From NCBI GenBank assembly GCA_019137255.1, contig WPDH01000080.1:372001-436000 (forward strand): a DNA stretch of 64,000 nt, given 5' to 3'. This stretch comes from Corinectria fuckeliana. Lineage: Eukaryota; Ascomycota; Sordariomycetes; Hypocreales; Nectriaceae. The position numbers and the translations under genes are program-made. The notes beneath the pieces are model-generated. The model was not told the origin of the DNA and ran no database searches. It saw nothing but the letters and a program-made list of their open reading frames with translations. This document shows, piece after piece, positions 36,468 through 46,886 of the stretch (positions within the stretch are counted from its first letter, which is position 1; every line of letters begins with the position of its first letter).

Positions 36468-39400
36468 CTACTCCGTCGTCCCCTTCAGCGCCGCGCGCAG
36501 GCTGACCATCTCGCGTTTCAACTTGGCGTTCTCCTTCTTCATACGAGCTGTCTCGTCGCTCTGGTCCCGCAGCCGCATCATTAGCTCCTCCTTGTCGTCT
36601 TTGCCCTTGCCCTTGAGCGCCTTGACGATCTTGCCAAGCTCCCCGTTGAACTTCTCGTACAGCAGCTCGTTCTCCGCTACGGCCTCCTTGTACAGCTGGT
36701 CGATGGCCCGCACCTTGGCCTCGGACGCTTTCACCGTCGTGTCCATGTCGCGCTGGATCGCCTCGTGCTTGTCCTGCAGCTCTTGCATCTCCGTGGGGAT
36801 CCGGTCCTCAAGCTGCCGGACCGCCGCGCCCAGCCGTCGCATGTCGACCGAGTGCGAGCCCGGGGGTCGTGTGCTATTGACGCGCGCCATCTCTTCGCCA
36901 ATCTTCGATAGCTCCGATCGCAACGAGGCGTCGACTCCTTCTACCGCCTGCTTTTCCGTCTGGAGGCGCTCGCGAAGCTTCTGCGGAGACTGCAGACGAA
37001 GCTTTTGCGTCCCTGATCGTGTGGGGCTGCCTGGCTTCATCGGACTGGAGGTTAGGCGGCGTGTGGGCGATTCGGGTCCGGCGAATTGTCGCGTTGGCCG
37101 CAGGCTCGGGATATTTGTTGATGAAAGTGTTCTGGAATGTCGGTGGCCCTTGGTTGGCGACGACTTGGCGGGCTGCTCGGCTACGTCTGTGTTGGCGGGG
37201 CCCTGGAACGGATCTGCGACATTCTCCTTCTGGCGCGACGCCCGCAGAGTTTGTGCCTGAACGGGACTGATCGGTATCCTAGACGGAGTCAGCGCCTTGG
37301 GGCTGGCGTTGGCGTTGATCTTTTCGCTCGTCTGCTTCGTGTCCTGCAGCGGCTGCAGGACCTCGTCATCCTCGAGCGATGCCGCAGTCATTAAGCTTCG
37401 CAAATCCGACAAGGAGCTGCGGCGCTTCCTCCTCGGAGACCTCGGCGCCGGTTCCAAGTCCGGCTCACCGATCGTCTCCAGCATTCGGTGCGAACTGCCC
37501 GGCCTCACTTCGTCAAACGCCCCCGCTATGGGCGGACGGTCACGAGAGCCGGGACGTCGCTGCAGCTTCTTCGGCAGTGTGTTGTCGTCGATGGAGTGAG
37601 ACCGTATGAGGGACGCCTTGGACATGCTCGATGGCTCGCCAGTAGCGGGGTTTCGATGCTTGCTCAGAGTCCGCCACATTGACGACCGGTCATCCTTGCT
37701 GTTCTGTCGCAGAAGCGTATCAAACCCGAACTTGCGACGCAGCGACGATGTGTTCGAGGCCACGGATCCTGGGTATGCCTTTTCACCGCGGAGAGCCGAG
37801 TTGATGGAATCGTACGCGGCGGTATTGAGGTTGAAGCTGTGGTTCAAGCTGGGCTCTTCGAAAATTCGATCGCAGTCCTCGACGAGGCGATCTAGTAGGT
37901 TAATGTAGTTTGAGGCAGACCCGTCGTACACCAACAGCTCCGCAAACGCAAGCGTGAGGACCCCCCTGTCGCCGTCGTTGCCGCACCCTTCGAGCAAATC
38001 CGACAAGAGCTTGATGAGCGCCGTAAAGGCCCGACGGTTCTGAGGTGCCATGTCGCCAAACAAGTAGTTGACAAAGTCGGCGAAATCTCCCGGCACTCGC
38101 TTGCTGACGCGGTCCTGTAGGGTGTCGAGCGATTGCATGGTCATAACAGGCCCCATCTGCTCGGCCCAGGCGATGCGGAGAAACTTCTCAAACGCCACGA
38201 AGATGACCTCGGTGCTGAGATCCGAGGCGGCCTCGAAGTCGTAGGGGCTCTCGATGAGCCGGTTGTACAGGTCGTTGACCGACAGCTCATCGGCCGTGGA
38301 GCGGTTCAATAGTGCCCGGCCCACAATGAGACCCTTGCGGGACTGGAAGGCGGCGACGTATCCCGTAAAAGTCCGCTCTAGCCGCACCAACGGGTTCTCG
38401 GGACGGGCCTCCTCCTGAGCGGCGCCGTCCTTTCCCCGGATGGACCCGATTACGGACTGCTGGCTGTTGTTGCGATGGATTGACGGCACTTGTCGTCGGT
38501 GGGTCTTCGATTCTGGCGGGGCCGAGTCGAGAGTATGGGCCGAGCCCCCGGTCCAAAGGCTGGAGAAGATCTTGACGGGCGAGGAGGCCAAGAACGAGCG
38601 GGTCTTCTCGGCTCTGCCAGCCAGAGGGAGGCCGTGCAGCGTCTTCGAGTAATACGAGACCAGAGCTGCCGTCATTTGCGGGTTGGAAACGTTGTGTTGC
38701 GTGCTTAGGAGTTGAATGACTGTCGTGCGGTTAGCTTCTGTTCTCCCCCACGTCATCTATATCGGGACCTACCTCGTCGTGACACTGTAGGGAGCAAGTC
38801 CTCTAGTGCAACATCGTCCTGGTATTGTTTCCCGTTCAAGCCCACGGTAAGCATTGACACCCGGTTCGTGTCGTTCGTCGTCACGTTGACCACAATCTCA
38901 ACGCCGTAGTGGCCAACGGGAGCCCCCTTGGTGCCCTTCTCGTGATCAACCACGACCCGGATCGGGGCGGGCTCCTTACGGCCCTCGATCAGCTGGTCGG
39001 CGCCTTCTTGGAAGATTGCAGCGTGTAGGCCAATGTTGCTGTCCGGCATTCGCACCGACCGGAGCGTCCAGGTCGGCTCTTCACGCTCCGACTCTGGGAA
39101 GCGCGCCTCGACACGGGCTTTCACGATGTCCTCTGCCCACTTGGCGGCGCGGGCCTCGTACGTCTCCTGCAAGAGGAAGCAACGGGACGTGACGGCCTGG
39201 CTGATCCGGTGATCGCCGGTGTGAGCCCCCCTCATCTCCTGCGTCGACGTCATCCAGAAGAGGGTGCCGTCTAGGGACTCGGTGAACCGTACGTCGGGTA
39301 GGGGGTGCCACCCGGTAAACACGTATTCGTAGGACGCCGGACCGCCGGCCGCGTTGGTCATGGAAATAAGCAGGCCTGCGGCTGATGGCTTTTCAATCTC

Positions 39401-41014
39401 TCGCAGCAAGTCGCGCCCAGTCATGTTGCCAGCTAACTTTTTGAGAATGACAACACAGTCGGAGAAGAGCAAGAAGACACCGGATTTGTCTGATTGGTTG
39501 ACCGAGGCCTGAAAGGGAGGAGCCACCTCCGTAAAGTCGGCTGATATTATCAGACGTCCTTGCGGCTCCAGGTCCAATGGCCACCCTTCAACCATATTTC
39601 GAAGGCGAATAGCAATGTGCGGCTTGTCCGGCAGAGGGTCGTCCATAGAGCAGATGTTGGAAATGATGTCCCGCGCCTTCAGCATAGGCTGTAGCGCGGG
39701 GTGCGTTATGGGGATGCAGCCCACAATCTGGTCGATTAGCAAGCTATAACGGGGCAGTCTCTGGACGGGTTCGATGAGGATGGATCGGATAGCCTGCTCG
39801 CCGGTCTGGGCAACTCGCTGCTTGAAGCTGGACTGCTGGTCGAGGAAGGAGTTGAGGAGTGCCGGGAAATGCTGGCTCGCCTTGATGTAGTCCTGGTAGC
39901 ACTGGGTGAACCTTGGAAACCACTCTAGAAACAGCCTCGCTATTGCTAGAGCACCGCTGGGGTCTTTGGTTCGGCCGAGCTTGGAGCCCAGCAGATTTAG
40001 AGTCGTTGCCTCCATGTCCCTTGATGCATCTTCCTCAGTCTCGTCCATGACTTTCCTCAACTCCTCCATGAAGCCCGAATTCATCGTGAGAATGCCATCA
40101 GCTGATTTGGGGAACAGCCTCTCTAATTCCTCCTCGGACGGGCTGAGACTACCGGCTGGTCGCGCTTGAGCGCTGTCGCGGAAGTCGGCCGCGACGTGGT
40201 TGACCAGTTCTCTCACCTTGGCCACGTACCGCTCTTCGGTGTGCACCAGCTCCGCTAGCTTCATGCGCAGCTCGGACTTTTGATCCTTGGAGAAGGACTT
40301 GCTGCGATTTAGAGACGAGGGCTTCGAGGGCGCTCGTCGTAGGCGACTCGTGGGCAGAAAGACTGGGTCACCAAACAGCTTGACCAAGGGTGTGTATACT
40401 CCGTATTGCCGCAGCGTGGGATCCAGAATGTCGTCCTCGTCGTCGGGAACCTCCTCTAGGTCTTCGGGCTGCAGGGGCACGATGCTGCCGGGCGGTAGCA
40501 CCAGGTCGAGGTCGACGTTGCTCATGTGCTGGGTCTGCAGCGCCTCCTGGAGAACATCAATGACCTCGGCGGTATGGTCGCTAGGGAGCATGAACTTGAC
40601 GAGGTCGGCCGCATGCTGCTCGCCAAACAAGGCCGGCGCACTCCCTGGGCGGCGGCCGCGGGTCGGATAGAGGCGGCGCAGGTACGCCTTGACATCGTCG
40701 GGCAGCTCGGTGAAGTACTTGAAGAGGCCAAAGGCGAGGGCGCGGTAGACCTCGTCGCCCTGCCACTCGCGGGGCAGGTAGTTGACGACGGAGTAGAAGG
40801 GCGAGTTCGGGGAGATGGTGATGCGGGGGAAGCACTGGAAGCCGGCCGGGGAGAGGACGTGGACCTGGACGCGGGAGCTGTTGAGGGTGTAGTTGGCAGT
40901 GGTCGAGGGCCCGTGGAAGACGAGGATGGGCAGGTGGCCGAGCAGCGGGTCGGAGGTGTGGTAGAGCGTGACGTGGTCGGGCGACAGCGCCAGCTCTTCG
41001 GTGACGCGAACCAT
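36468..41014 (-). CDS. bud3: Bud3-like RhoGEF
   Basis: Two exons, 41014-38773 and 38719-36468, joined by a 53-base intron (GTAGGT...GCTAAC...ACAG), give 1497 residues. The start MVRVTEELALSPDHVTLYHTSDPLLGHLPILVF with RITISPNSPFYSVVNYLP fits filamentous-fungal Bud3. A DH (RhoGEF) domain lies at about 245-470 (ELVHTEERYVAKVRELV ... SILIEPVQRLPRYSLLIDQI). A PH-like region follows (SDKSGVFLLFSDCVVILKKL). The C-terminal half is low-complexity and Ser/Arg/Pro-rich, and the last 120 residues form a coiled coil (QLEDRIPTEMQELQDKHEA). In Neurospora and Aspergillus Bud3 marks septation sites and activates Rho4 for actomyosin ring assembly. The frame stays open upstream to 41323, but conservation supports the ATG at 41014. 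Confidence 0.88.
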
Positions 41015-41024
41015 GGCGGCGGGC

Positions 41025-41074
41025 GCGGAGGCGGAGGCGGAGGCGGAGGCGGAGGCGGAGGCGGAGGCGGAGGA
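41025..41074. repeat. GCGGAG hexanucleotide array
   Basis: About eight tandem GCGGAG units just upstream of the Bud3-like ATG. On the minus strand they read as Ser-Ala repeats in frame with the gene, so they are either 5' leader or an N-terminal extension. Confidence 0.85.
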
Positions 41075-41634
41075 GACGCGGCGCCACAACGAATGGGCCG
41101 ACAGTAAAGCGGCCCGTGAGCTGCGGGATGGTGTTGGTGTTGTGGTTGCTCGTTGGTGGTACTCGGCGAGTTGGTGGTGGTGGCAGAAGTTGGTTGGTGG
41201 CGGTCGGTCTTCGTCGGTCGTCGGGGCGGCCCGTGAGGATCGGCCTGATTTGATTCGATTCGATGGCGACGATGGACCGGTTGGTTTCTGCGCCCAACCC
41301 AGGGTTGTGTTGCAGCAAAACAAGCAAGAAAAAAAAAAGGACAGGCAGGTTCGAGTTATTCCGTCTGTCTCCCGCTTTTCCCCCCGCCGTCATTCACACA
41401 TAGATAAAGTACGCAGCAATGCGGAGTCGAGCTGCGGTTCGGGGGCTTCGAAGACCAGGCGGTGCGAGTCGAAAAACAAAAGGAACAAACAAGCAGAACG
41501 AACGAGTGGGTGGGTGGGAGGGAGCGAGTGTTGGCAGCCGTCGCGCAAAGTAAACAATGGAAATGCCCCCCAAAAAAAACTTTGTCGTGCCGCGTTAGGA
41601 TGGATGCGTTTTTCGGGTGATTACAGAGCCCGCC

Positions 41635-41679
41635 CGTGTGTGTATGTGTATGTGTGTGTGTGTGAGTGTGTGTGAGTGT

Positions 41680-41712
<33 letters not shown>

Positions 41713-41713
41713 T
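41635..41713. repeat. GT-rich microsatellite
   Basis: Some 80 bases of GT repeats broken by occasional TATG and GAG, followed by CTCCGTCCGTCC. Likely length-variable. Confidence 0.9.
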
Positions 41714-41936
41714 CTCCGTCCGTCCTCCCTTGGGTCACCGACCGAAATCCCAGCCTGCGAAAAAATAATTGCAGCAGCCCTGCGAAGAAAGACACAACAG
41801 GAGGAATGGAATAACAGAAGAAAGACGAAGCTTCCTTCACTATTAAAAAAAAAAAGGAAAACCAGATATAGAATATGTACAAGGCAGACGGCGCACAGAA
41901 GTCCGTTCTCGTCGGCTCAAAAAAGAGGTGTCGGTT

Positions 41937-41978
41937 TTTTTTTTGGGGGGGGGGGGGGGGTCNNGGGGGGGGTCTGTT
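41937..41978. repeat. T/G homopolymer runs with ambiguous bases
   Basis: A T run is followed by about 17 G, then TC, two N (41963-41964), and another G run. The N bases mark unresolved sequence or a collapsed homopolymer. Confidence 0.9.
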
Positions 41979-43305
41979 GTCTATCGCTCGAGGTCCGGTT
42001 GGCCCAGGTTACCATCTAACGTTAACTTTTAACCTGCCAACTTGCCAAGGTAGATAGGTATGTTGTTTTGTTGGTTTTTGTGGGAGGGGGAGAGAGAGGG
42101 GCGGTCAAGACGACAACAACTGGCAGCCAGCTTGGAGGCATGAATGCCCGAGTGCCCGGGGAAGCGATGGACCTATGGCGGCAGATCGTCTCCCCACTGA
42201 ACCCACTGGAAACCCCCCTGGGCTGGGAGTTGGGGCGCCCCCCCCGCCCGCCTAAGACATCCATGGAAGTCCCACGGGCACGCACCCAGGACCGCTGTAG
42301 GAGGTACGTAGGCGGTACCTAGCAATGGACGCGTCCAGCGGCGCCGGGCCACTTCACGCGTTCAAGGGATGCGGCTGCAAGCGATGGGAACTCTTCCCAC
42401 CCCGTCGCCTCCTCGTGCGCATGTACCTACTACACTAGAAGCGGGGGACCCGACACGGGAGCCCCTGCAGCCCTGCGGCCAACCACGTAGGTACATAGTA
42501 CTAAGTAGCATTCCGCATCGTGGAAATCTACTTAGCTCCAAGTACCAACAAACCCTCTCTGAACCTCCGAAGCTTGTGGCCTCTCTTGGAGGAACTATGC
42601 ACCCTTCGTAGTGGCACTATGTTTAACCCGATTCGGTCAGCGTAATCTGCTGTAATCAAGGGAGACATGCTCTCACATACAGATCTGTACGTACAACTAT
42701 GTACCTATATATAGTACTAACCGACTAAGCAATATGCTAGAAATGAAGCAATTTTTATGCGATTTTAACGTGACTTAAGAGAGAAAGGCGATTTTAAGCA
42801 GTTGATTCAATTGATTTAATTAAAACAGCAGCAGCCAGCATCCCTTTGCTCCGTAAGGCTCCTCCGAGGTCACGGGGAAATCGCGGCTTTATCGGGCTAG
42901 TGGCCCAGCTCCTAGAGTGACATCAGTTTACTGGTAAGTTTGGTAGTGGCCGATGTACCTTGTCGTGGTGTCACACGGGCCAGCTGCAAACGGTCCGCAT
43001 CAAGCTAAACATAGTGCCGCTACGAACGGTGCATTTCAAGGGAGGCCGTAGCTTGTGCCAGAGAGAGTGATGTGCTAAAATTAGTGGTTACTTACATAGG
43101 TCCTCTCTCACGTGGTTCTACCCCGCTACATCAGTACGTATGTAGTGCGAGCGAACGCGGTGGATGCGCGACTCCCACACCCAAGGGTTCCAAAATGCCG
43201 ACGTCACTTAATCTAGCCCCAGCATCACCAACACCACCCCCATGCTTGGCTCCCCAAGTCAGCCAAAGGCCATCGACGCTTCACGGACTCAAACACCGCT
43301 CGAAC

Positions 43306-43777
43306 ATGTCCAGCCAATCCAAGGGCATCCCCGTCCGCCACAACCCCGACGACGCAGGCTACCGCCTCGTCGAGCTGCCCCCCGAGCTGGTATCTCTCCT
43401 CGAGTCCGACGCGGCCCCCATGTTCGTCGTTCCCCAAACCCCGCCAAACGTTCTATCCAATCCCCCCCCCCCCCTCCCCAATGGCCAGCTAAACCATGGC
43501 CAGCCTCACCCTCGAACCCTCTGATACTTCCGCGCTCCTCAAAACCCCCAACAAGACCTACGCCCTCCGCCAGAAGAACACCTCCAACGCCCTCATGTTG
43601 CTCGCGCCGCGCCCCGCTCCCGACTCCCTGGAGCAGTCCGTCGCCATCGTCTCCACCATCCACGAGACCGTCGAGCTCGAGGTCGTGCCCGACAAGGCCC
43701 CGAGTGCGCCTAGCGGAGGGCTGAAAAACACCGGGAGCAAGGGAAAGTGGCACGAGCGCTTTGGGAAGAACCGATGA
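43306..43777 (+). CDS. Dcc1-like sister chromatid cohesion protein, short form
   Basis: Exons 43306-43421 and 43504-43777 give 129 residues. GYRLVELPPELVSLLESDAAP, then TLEPSDTSALLKTPNKTYALRQKNTSNALMLL, matches the N-terminal domain of Dcc1, the Ctf18-RFC subunit that helps load PCNA and establish cohesion. VAIVSTIHETVELEVVPD follows, then a Lys-rich tail KGKWHERFGKNR and a stop. Yeast and human Dcc1 are about 380-400 residues, so the winged-helix C-terminal part is absent here. Either the gene is a shortened form, or a further exon is missed; the bases after 43777 show no obvious continuation. The intron donor is the rare GTTCGT, with a GCTAAAC branch site and a CCAG acceptor. Confidence 0.75.
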
Positions 43778-44211
43778 CGGGCTTGCCGACTCTTTGCTTC
43801 CATACTAGTAGGTATATAGTTGTACTTTAAACATGCACGCGAACATGGCAAGGCGTTCGGTATAGCTCGTCATGAGTTTGAACTTGGATATAATTAGCTA
43901 GCCAAGTGGCATTGCTGCAAAAGCCCTCCCTCTATAGCTAAATGAATCGCATACATGACTTGTCATAGACCTCGACGCCAACGTATCATCATCAATCATC
44001 AGTCGTGACCCGTCCAGATCAAAAATGCCTCCTCTCACTTCCCGATCCCACGTCGCACGGCGAAGGGGGGTTCATCTTTGCTGACCGGGAAAGACTTTGT
44101 GGTTCACCTCCATCCCCATCGTCTCGCTCTCCACCACCCCAGGTTCGCATCCTACGGCTGTCCCTAAGCTCCGTTTCCGGCCCCGAAGCCAGGCGCGTTC
44201 CGGTTGTTGAC
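43778..44211. other. Convergent intergenic region
   Basis: 3' flanks of the Dcc1-like and RBR ligase genes; no Dcc1 C-terminal domain could be recognised in any plus-strand frame. Confidence 0.45.
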
Positions 44212-46886
44212 TCAGAAGCGAGGGGCAAGGAGTCCCTCGATTCCGTCGTTCTGGTTCTCCTGCTGTCCAGGGCCGTTGATGCCAACGACGCGGCCGAAGT
44301 CCATGGCCTGCATGGGGCCGAAGCCGACGTCCAGTGCGTGGAGGCGCTGGAGCCAGTCTGGAACATTACCCACGCCTCCAAATTGGGGCTGCTCGCCTTG
44401 GCCAGCGTTTCTAGCGAATGGCGCCACGTTCTTAATCGCGTTGGGGTTGACCATGCCGAGTGGCCACTCTCGCTGTCGCCGTTGCTGCCGCAATTGCCAC
44501 TGTTGCTCCATCTGCTGGTTCAGGACTCGCTCTTCGTTCTGGCGCTCCTCCGCCTGCCGCTGCGCTTGTCGCTCCCTCAGGAGCTGCGCCGCTTGTCGCT
44601 GTTCTGCAAAGTGTTGCCGGTAGAGTGCCTCGATACGGTTGGCTTCCGCTCGCTGCAGCTGTCGCTGGTACTCGAACCGTGTGGGTGGCCCAAACTGAGG
44701 ATTCAGTCTAGGCTGGCCGATGTTGTGCAGATTCACACCAGGCATCAGAGGTCCGAGGCGATTGAGCTGCTGTTGGCGCTGGGCTTGTCGTTGTGCAAGA
44801 TCCACCGCTCTCTGCCTCTCTCGTCGCAGATCTTCTTCGGCCTGTCTCAGCACTTGTTCAAAGTTGACTTCTATGTTGTCTTCAACAGCTGCCACTGCAA
44901 AGTTAGCCTCGAAATCCAACTCAAATTCGGCGCTGAGTGCGTGTAGCTGGGCTTGCTGGGCATTACCATTGTTCTGTTGTGCACGACCTCGGCGAGGCAC
45001 AGGGGCGGCAGCAGGACCCTCGGCCGGGACAAGCGCGCCGTTCATGTAGAGCGCTCCCTGGTTGACGAAAGGGTCCGTCTGGCGTCGGCGTGCGTCGTCC
45101 TGGGTGACCTTGTCCGACATCCTGATGGTCAGAAGCTCCGGGTTCACGTCTGGGTTCAACTCGGCCACTCGCTTTCTAGCTTCAACCTCGGCGTTCTGGA
45201 CTTCCTCCTGATGTCTGGCCTCGGTGACATCAAACAAAGGGCAGTTGCCGGTCTTGCCCCCTCTAGAGGCGTCGTTGAAGTGCGAGTAGTCGCAAGACTT
45301 GGAGCAGACATAGCATTGGGTGTTCTTGCAGCCCGCGGTTGAGCACTTCATCTTGTTGCAGCCCGAGTCCTTGATGAACGGGGTGCTGCCTTTGAGATCG
45401 GTTAGACACTGTCACGGACATGATTGGAGATGAGGCTTACATTTGTTGCACTTTCTGATGATTGCAGCCGTCATGGCTTCCTCAATTTCCCGTCTAGCGG
45501 GGGCACCGCGTTCAATGGCCGCTTCCTTGCAGGTCTGGGGAACGTGTGACTCGGCGTTGCAGAGGCGGCAGCTGATCATGCAGCAAGTAGGGTTTTCGCA
45601 GTGGAACTCTCGGTTGTCTTCGACGGGCGGGTACTCAGCTGCGTACGGGCAGAACGGGCAGTTGGCCAGGTTCTCGATGTTGGCCATGCGGAGGACGGTT
45701 TCCTGCTCGATCCGGTCCAGGGCGCTCATGAGCTTCTTGTCCAAGAAGACGGTTCGCTGCGCGTGAGAGAACCCTGCCTCGCAGCCATCGGTCGACATGC
45801 ACGTCAGCTCATACTTGGAGAGCCCAACGAGCGTCTCCGCGTTGCGACGGGCGCAGTCAATGCAGAACGACTAAAAGTTGTCAGGAAATGCACACGAATG
45901 CACAGTAGAAGGTGCAAACTAACATGGGAGGATTCTCCATTGCAGTTGACCAGACGGGTCTTGGCGAACTCGGCGAAGCAGCACTCGCACTCGACCAACT
46001 GGCCACTAGCCTTGGCCTCGTCGTAATCTTTCTGCTCGTCCTCCTTCATCTTGAGGTGCTTTCTCTTCTTCCGGTCGTGCGAGGCCAGGATCAGTCTTGC
46101 AGCACGAAACTCTTGGAGAATCTCCTTTTCGACCGTGATACGGCACTCGGAAATGGTGTTGTCAATGTTCGCAGGCTTGTACTGTGCCTCCTGAACAGTA
46201 GGGCGCTTCTTCTTCTTCCAAGGCTCGGCGGCTGGGGGTTCTTCTTCGCGAACTATTCCAGCCACGACGAGATAGGTCGGGAGGACGTTTCGGCCATGCT
46301 GTATCAGGAGTTCCTGGACGTCCTTGCAATGGACGAGGGGGAAGTCTCCGGTTATCAACTTTCTGCTACAGAAAAGTTAGCCTTCGAGAAGGTTCGCCAG
46401 AGTGGTTTGTGAGCAGGGAAAGTGTGGTGTTTGGACCAAAGGGGCCGCGAAAGAACCTTGGTGCGCAGCCGAAGCCCGGATGCGTAAATTGCGGACACAT
46501 GTGCGGATAGGGCTATGAGGAAGAGGGGAGGAAACTTACATCAACGTCATTTGTCGATTGTCGCGAGCCTTTTCATCTTGGTTCCAGTACTTGCGCTTTG
46601 CGTCGACAACCTCTTGGCCGTCGTCCTCGTCGTCATCGTCGCCGTTATCGTCGCCGTTGCGCTTACGCTTGCGCTTGAGGTTGTTCGCATAGGGACGTCT
46701 TCTGTACGAAGCTCCCTTATCACTGAGATCAATGATATAGTTGATAACAGCATCGGAGTCATAGTGCAAAGGCGCAGCTATCTGGGCGAGGTAGGAAAGA
46801 CAGATGTCAGGAAACAGGTTTGTGACGGCCTGAACGCAGCCCTCTTGGACCTCTGGGTTGGGCGCTTGCCCCTTGATTTCAACCAT
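44212..46886 (-). CDS. RBR E3 ubiquitin ligase, RNF216/TRIAD3-like
   Basis: Exons 46886-46540, 46365-45924, 45870-45441 and 45389-44212 give 798 residues. The RING1 part is CECCFAEF ... CNGESSHSFCIDCARRN (about 240-280). The IBR part is NCPFCPYAAEYPPV ... FHCENPTCCMISCRLCNAESH. RING2 is KCNKCSTPFIKDSGCNKMKC, then GCKNTQCYVC, and is completed only by removing the 45440-45390 intron; by analogy with other RBR ligases the Cys in SGCNKM is the catalytic one that takes ubiquitin from E2. The PFIKxxGCNKM block and the following CDYSHF/GNCPLFD match the RNF216 subgroup. The C-terminal third is Gln/Arg-rich coiled coil (RQAQRQQQL, RQQRRQREW). Exon 2 starts at a TAGCAG tandem acceptor. The frame is open upstream to 47087, but M at 46886 gives the more typical start MVEIKGQAPNPEVQ. 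Confidence 0.87.

Larger units (their letters stand above)
41015..43305. other. Divergent intergenic region, repeat-rich
   Basis: The 5' flanks of the Bud3-like and Dcc1-like genes. It holds a GCGGAG hexanucleotide array, a GT microsatellite, homopolymer runs with two N bases (separate entries), and CCTAGG/GTACCTA units at 42300-42500. The plus-strand frame at 40968-41675 is antisense to the Bud3 start and not called. Confidence 0.5.

Noticed and set aside
38753..41323. A separate gene for the RhoGEF half of the Bud3 region
   Set aside because: Removing the 38772-38720 intron joins it in phase with the downstream half, and the whole matches Bud3 in order and length.
40968..41675. 235-residue plus-strand open frame with Glu-Ala repeats
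   Set aside because: It is antisense to the start of the Bud3-like gene and arises from the GCGGAG array and its surroundings; no domain.
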